The translations under genes and the position numbers were made by a program. A model generated the notes under the pieces. It was not told the DNA's origin. It made no database searches and saw only the letters and a list, made by a program, of their open reading frames with translations. This document shows, piece after piece, positions 27,792 to 28,537 of a stretch of 28,537 bases of DNA; the stretch's first letter is position 1, and each line of letters begins with the position of its first letter. The DNA is taken from the IMG/VR virus record IMGVR_UViG_3300030329_000088, positions 1 to 28,537 of that record, one strand, 5' to 3'. The DNA comes from a virus.

Positions 27792-28523
27792 TTATAGCGG
27801 CATTAATAGATTAATAGGTAGTGTTCCGTTATTAAGTATGACTGCACAACCAATAGCAGGTTTTTTACCTGCTCTTGCGTAATTAAAACTTAGATTTGTA
27901 AAATTTATGCCTGTTCCAACCTGAGTTCCAAACACCCTAAAATTTCTACCTACATAATGCTCTGTATAACATTGAGTATGTAGATGCCCTTGTACTGTAT
28001 TCATCATATCAGCCCTGCATTTTGTTCTAGCGGTTCCGCCCTCACCATGCACATATTGCACCCCATCTTGCACATATCTTTCTACAAAATCCCAATTAGG
28101 AGTTCCTAATACTTCGCTATAAGACTTTAACCAAGCTGAGGGTATTCCGCCTGTCATAGCTTTTCTAGCAGCCATTCTATCATGGTTTCCTATAATAACT
28201 TTTGTTCCAACTTCGTTAAATTCATTATACCAACGCTGCACTCTTTTTATAGCAAAGTTAAGTTCATCACCTGCTGATGGTAAATCAGGATTCTGCTCAT
28301 GATACGAATATCCTGCGGAATCTACCACATCACCAATTAAGATTACCTGATTACAATTATATGTATTGTATTGTTCTACAACCCATGGCAAATATTCATC
28401 TAAATCCCAAGGGCAATGAAGGTCACCGATAACTAGGACATTCCTAGCCTCGGTTTCCCTCATTTTTTCAATTACCGCTATCTCATGCGGCTTTAATCTG
28501 TACCTGTTATTACTTCTTTGCAC
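27792..28523 (-). CDS. Metallophosphoesterase (calcineurin-like), copy B
   Basis: The 243-residue allele of the 614-1339 gene has intact metal-binding motifs GDLH (33-36), GDVVDS (64-69), GNHDR, HGEGG and GHLHTQC. It hydrolyses phosphoester bonds; the substrate is unknown. The first 23 residues, the GHLH region and the last eight residues are identical to copy A, but the core between them differs widely while keeping catalytic residues. Both alleles therefore appear functional and under selection. It overlaps the truncated holin-like gene by 14 bases, as in the left copy. Its stop precedes the early promoter region. Confidence 0.88.
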   Translation of the reverse strand: MQRSNNRYRLKPHEIAVIEKMRETEARNVLVIGDLHCPWDLDEYLPWVVEQYNTYNCNQVILIGDVVDSAGYSYHEQNPDLPSAGDELNFAIKRVQRWYNEFNEVGTKVIIGNHDRMAARKAMTGGIPSAWLKSYSEVLGTPNWDFVERYVQDGVQYVHGEGGTARTKCRADMMNTVQGHLHTQCYTEHYVGRNFRVFGTQVGTGINFTNLSFNYARAGKKPAIGCAVILNNGTLPINLLMPL

Positions 28524-28537
28524 TATCAGCTATACCC
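28510..28537 (-). CDS. Holin-like protein, last eight codons (cut by window edge)
   Basis: The final residues GIADSAKK plus stop are identical to the end of the gene at 1326-1508. The rest lies outside the window. Its presence shows that the repeat continues into this gene and supports a circular or permuted genome. Confidence 0.75.

Larger units (their letters stand above)
27424..28537. repeat. Right copy of divergent terminal repeat
   Basis: This copy aligns with bases 1-1355 (base 27424 to base 1; base 28537 to base 1355). It lacks the roughly 245-base insertion and carries the other metallophosphoesterase allele. The window ends inside the holin-like gene, at a point that would continue in the left copy. 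Confidence 0.85.

Noticed and set aside
1-28537. tRNA genes, CRISPR arrays, insertion sequences, integrase or CI-type repressor
   Set aside because: I saw no cloverleaf-like GC-rich segments, repeat-spacer arrays, transposase or tyrosine/serine recombinase motifs. A sensitive search could still find a divergent one.

Overview
This window is the genome, or nearly the whole genome, of a small tailed double-stranded DNA phage of a Bacteroidetes (probably Flavobacteriia) host. The sequence is very AT-rich and every convincing gene lies on the minus strand, so transcription runs from high to low coordinates. Host signals are a perfect Bacteroidetes-type promoter (TTG, 19-base spacer, TAnnTTTG) at the right end, A-rich translation leaders without Shine-Dalgarno sequences, DUF3127-type SSB, and a secreted protein whose tail resembles a type IX secretion (T9SS) sorting signal. 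I see no integrase, CI-like repressor, tRNA or CRISPR array, so a lytic phage (or one relying on host factors) is the simplest reading.

Layout in transcription order. (1) 28537-27336: end of a holin-like gene, a metallophosphoesterase (copy B), the early promoter and a tail-anchored 85-residue protein. (2) 27335-20777, early/middle genes: a possible recombination protein, a 36-residue protein, DUF3127 SSB, a DnaA domain IV-like protein, a lambda O-like winged-helix initiator, several small coupled genes, NinG, a sigma-like protein, a secreted T9SS-like protein, Cys-rich and DUF3310 proteins, and NinB. (3) 20731-9804: small and large terminase, tail assembly chaperones G and G-T joined by a -1 frameshift, tail completion and tail proteins, baseplate hub, fibre and tape measure. 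(4) 9766-2334: XkdF-like protease, scaffold, major capsid protein, tube or decoration proteins, a LamG-like protein, portal and a DUF6712 connector. (5) 2334-614: small membrane proteins, M15 endolysin, holin-like protein and metallophosphoesterase copy A. (6) 613-1: the promoter region and 85-residue gene again.

Bases 1-1355 and 27424-28537 are homologous. The contig therefore either runs once round a circular or circularly permuted genome of about 27.2-27.4 kb and overlaps itself with a different strain allele, or carries a real divergent duplication. The copies share near-identical flanks but differ in the core of the metallophosphoesterase and by a segment of about 245 bases.

Points most worth attention: the mosaic terminal repeat; a recurring CTATTATATAAT motif before late genes together with a phage sigma-like gene; the frameshifting chaperone gene; a large terminase with no ATG/GTG/TTG start upstream of its Walker A; the T9SS-like secreted protein; the unusual head/tail gene order with portal near the end; and several micro-genes locked in ATGA overlaps.
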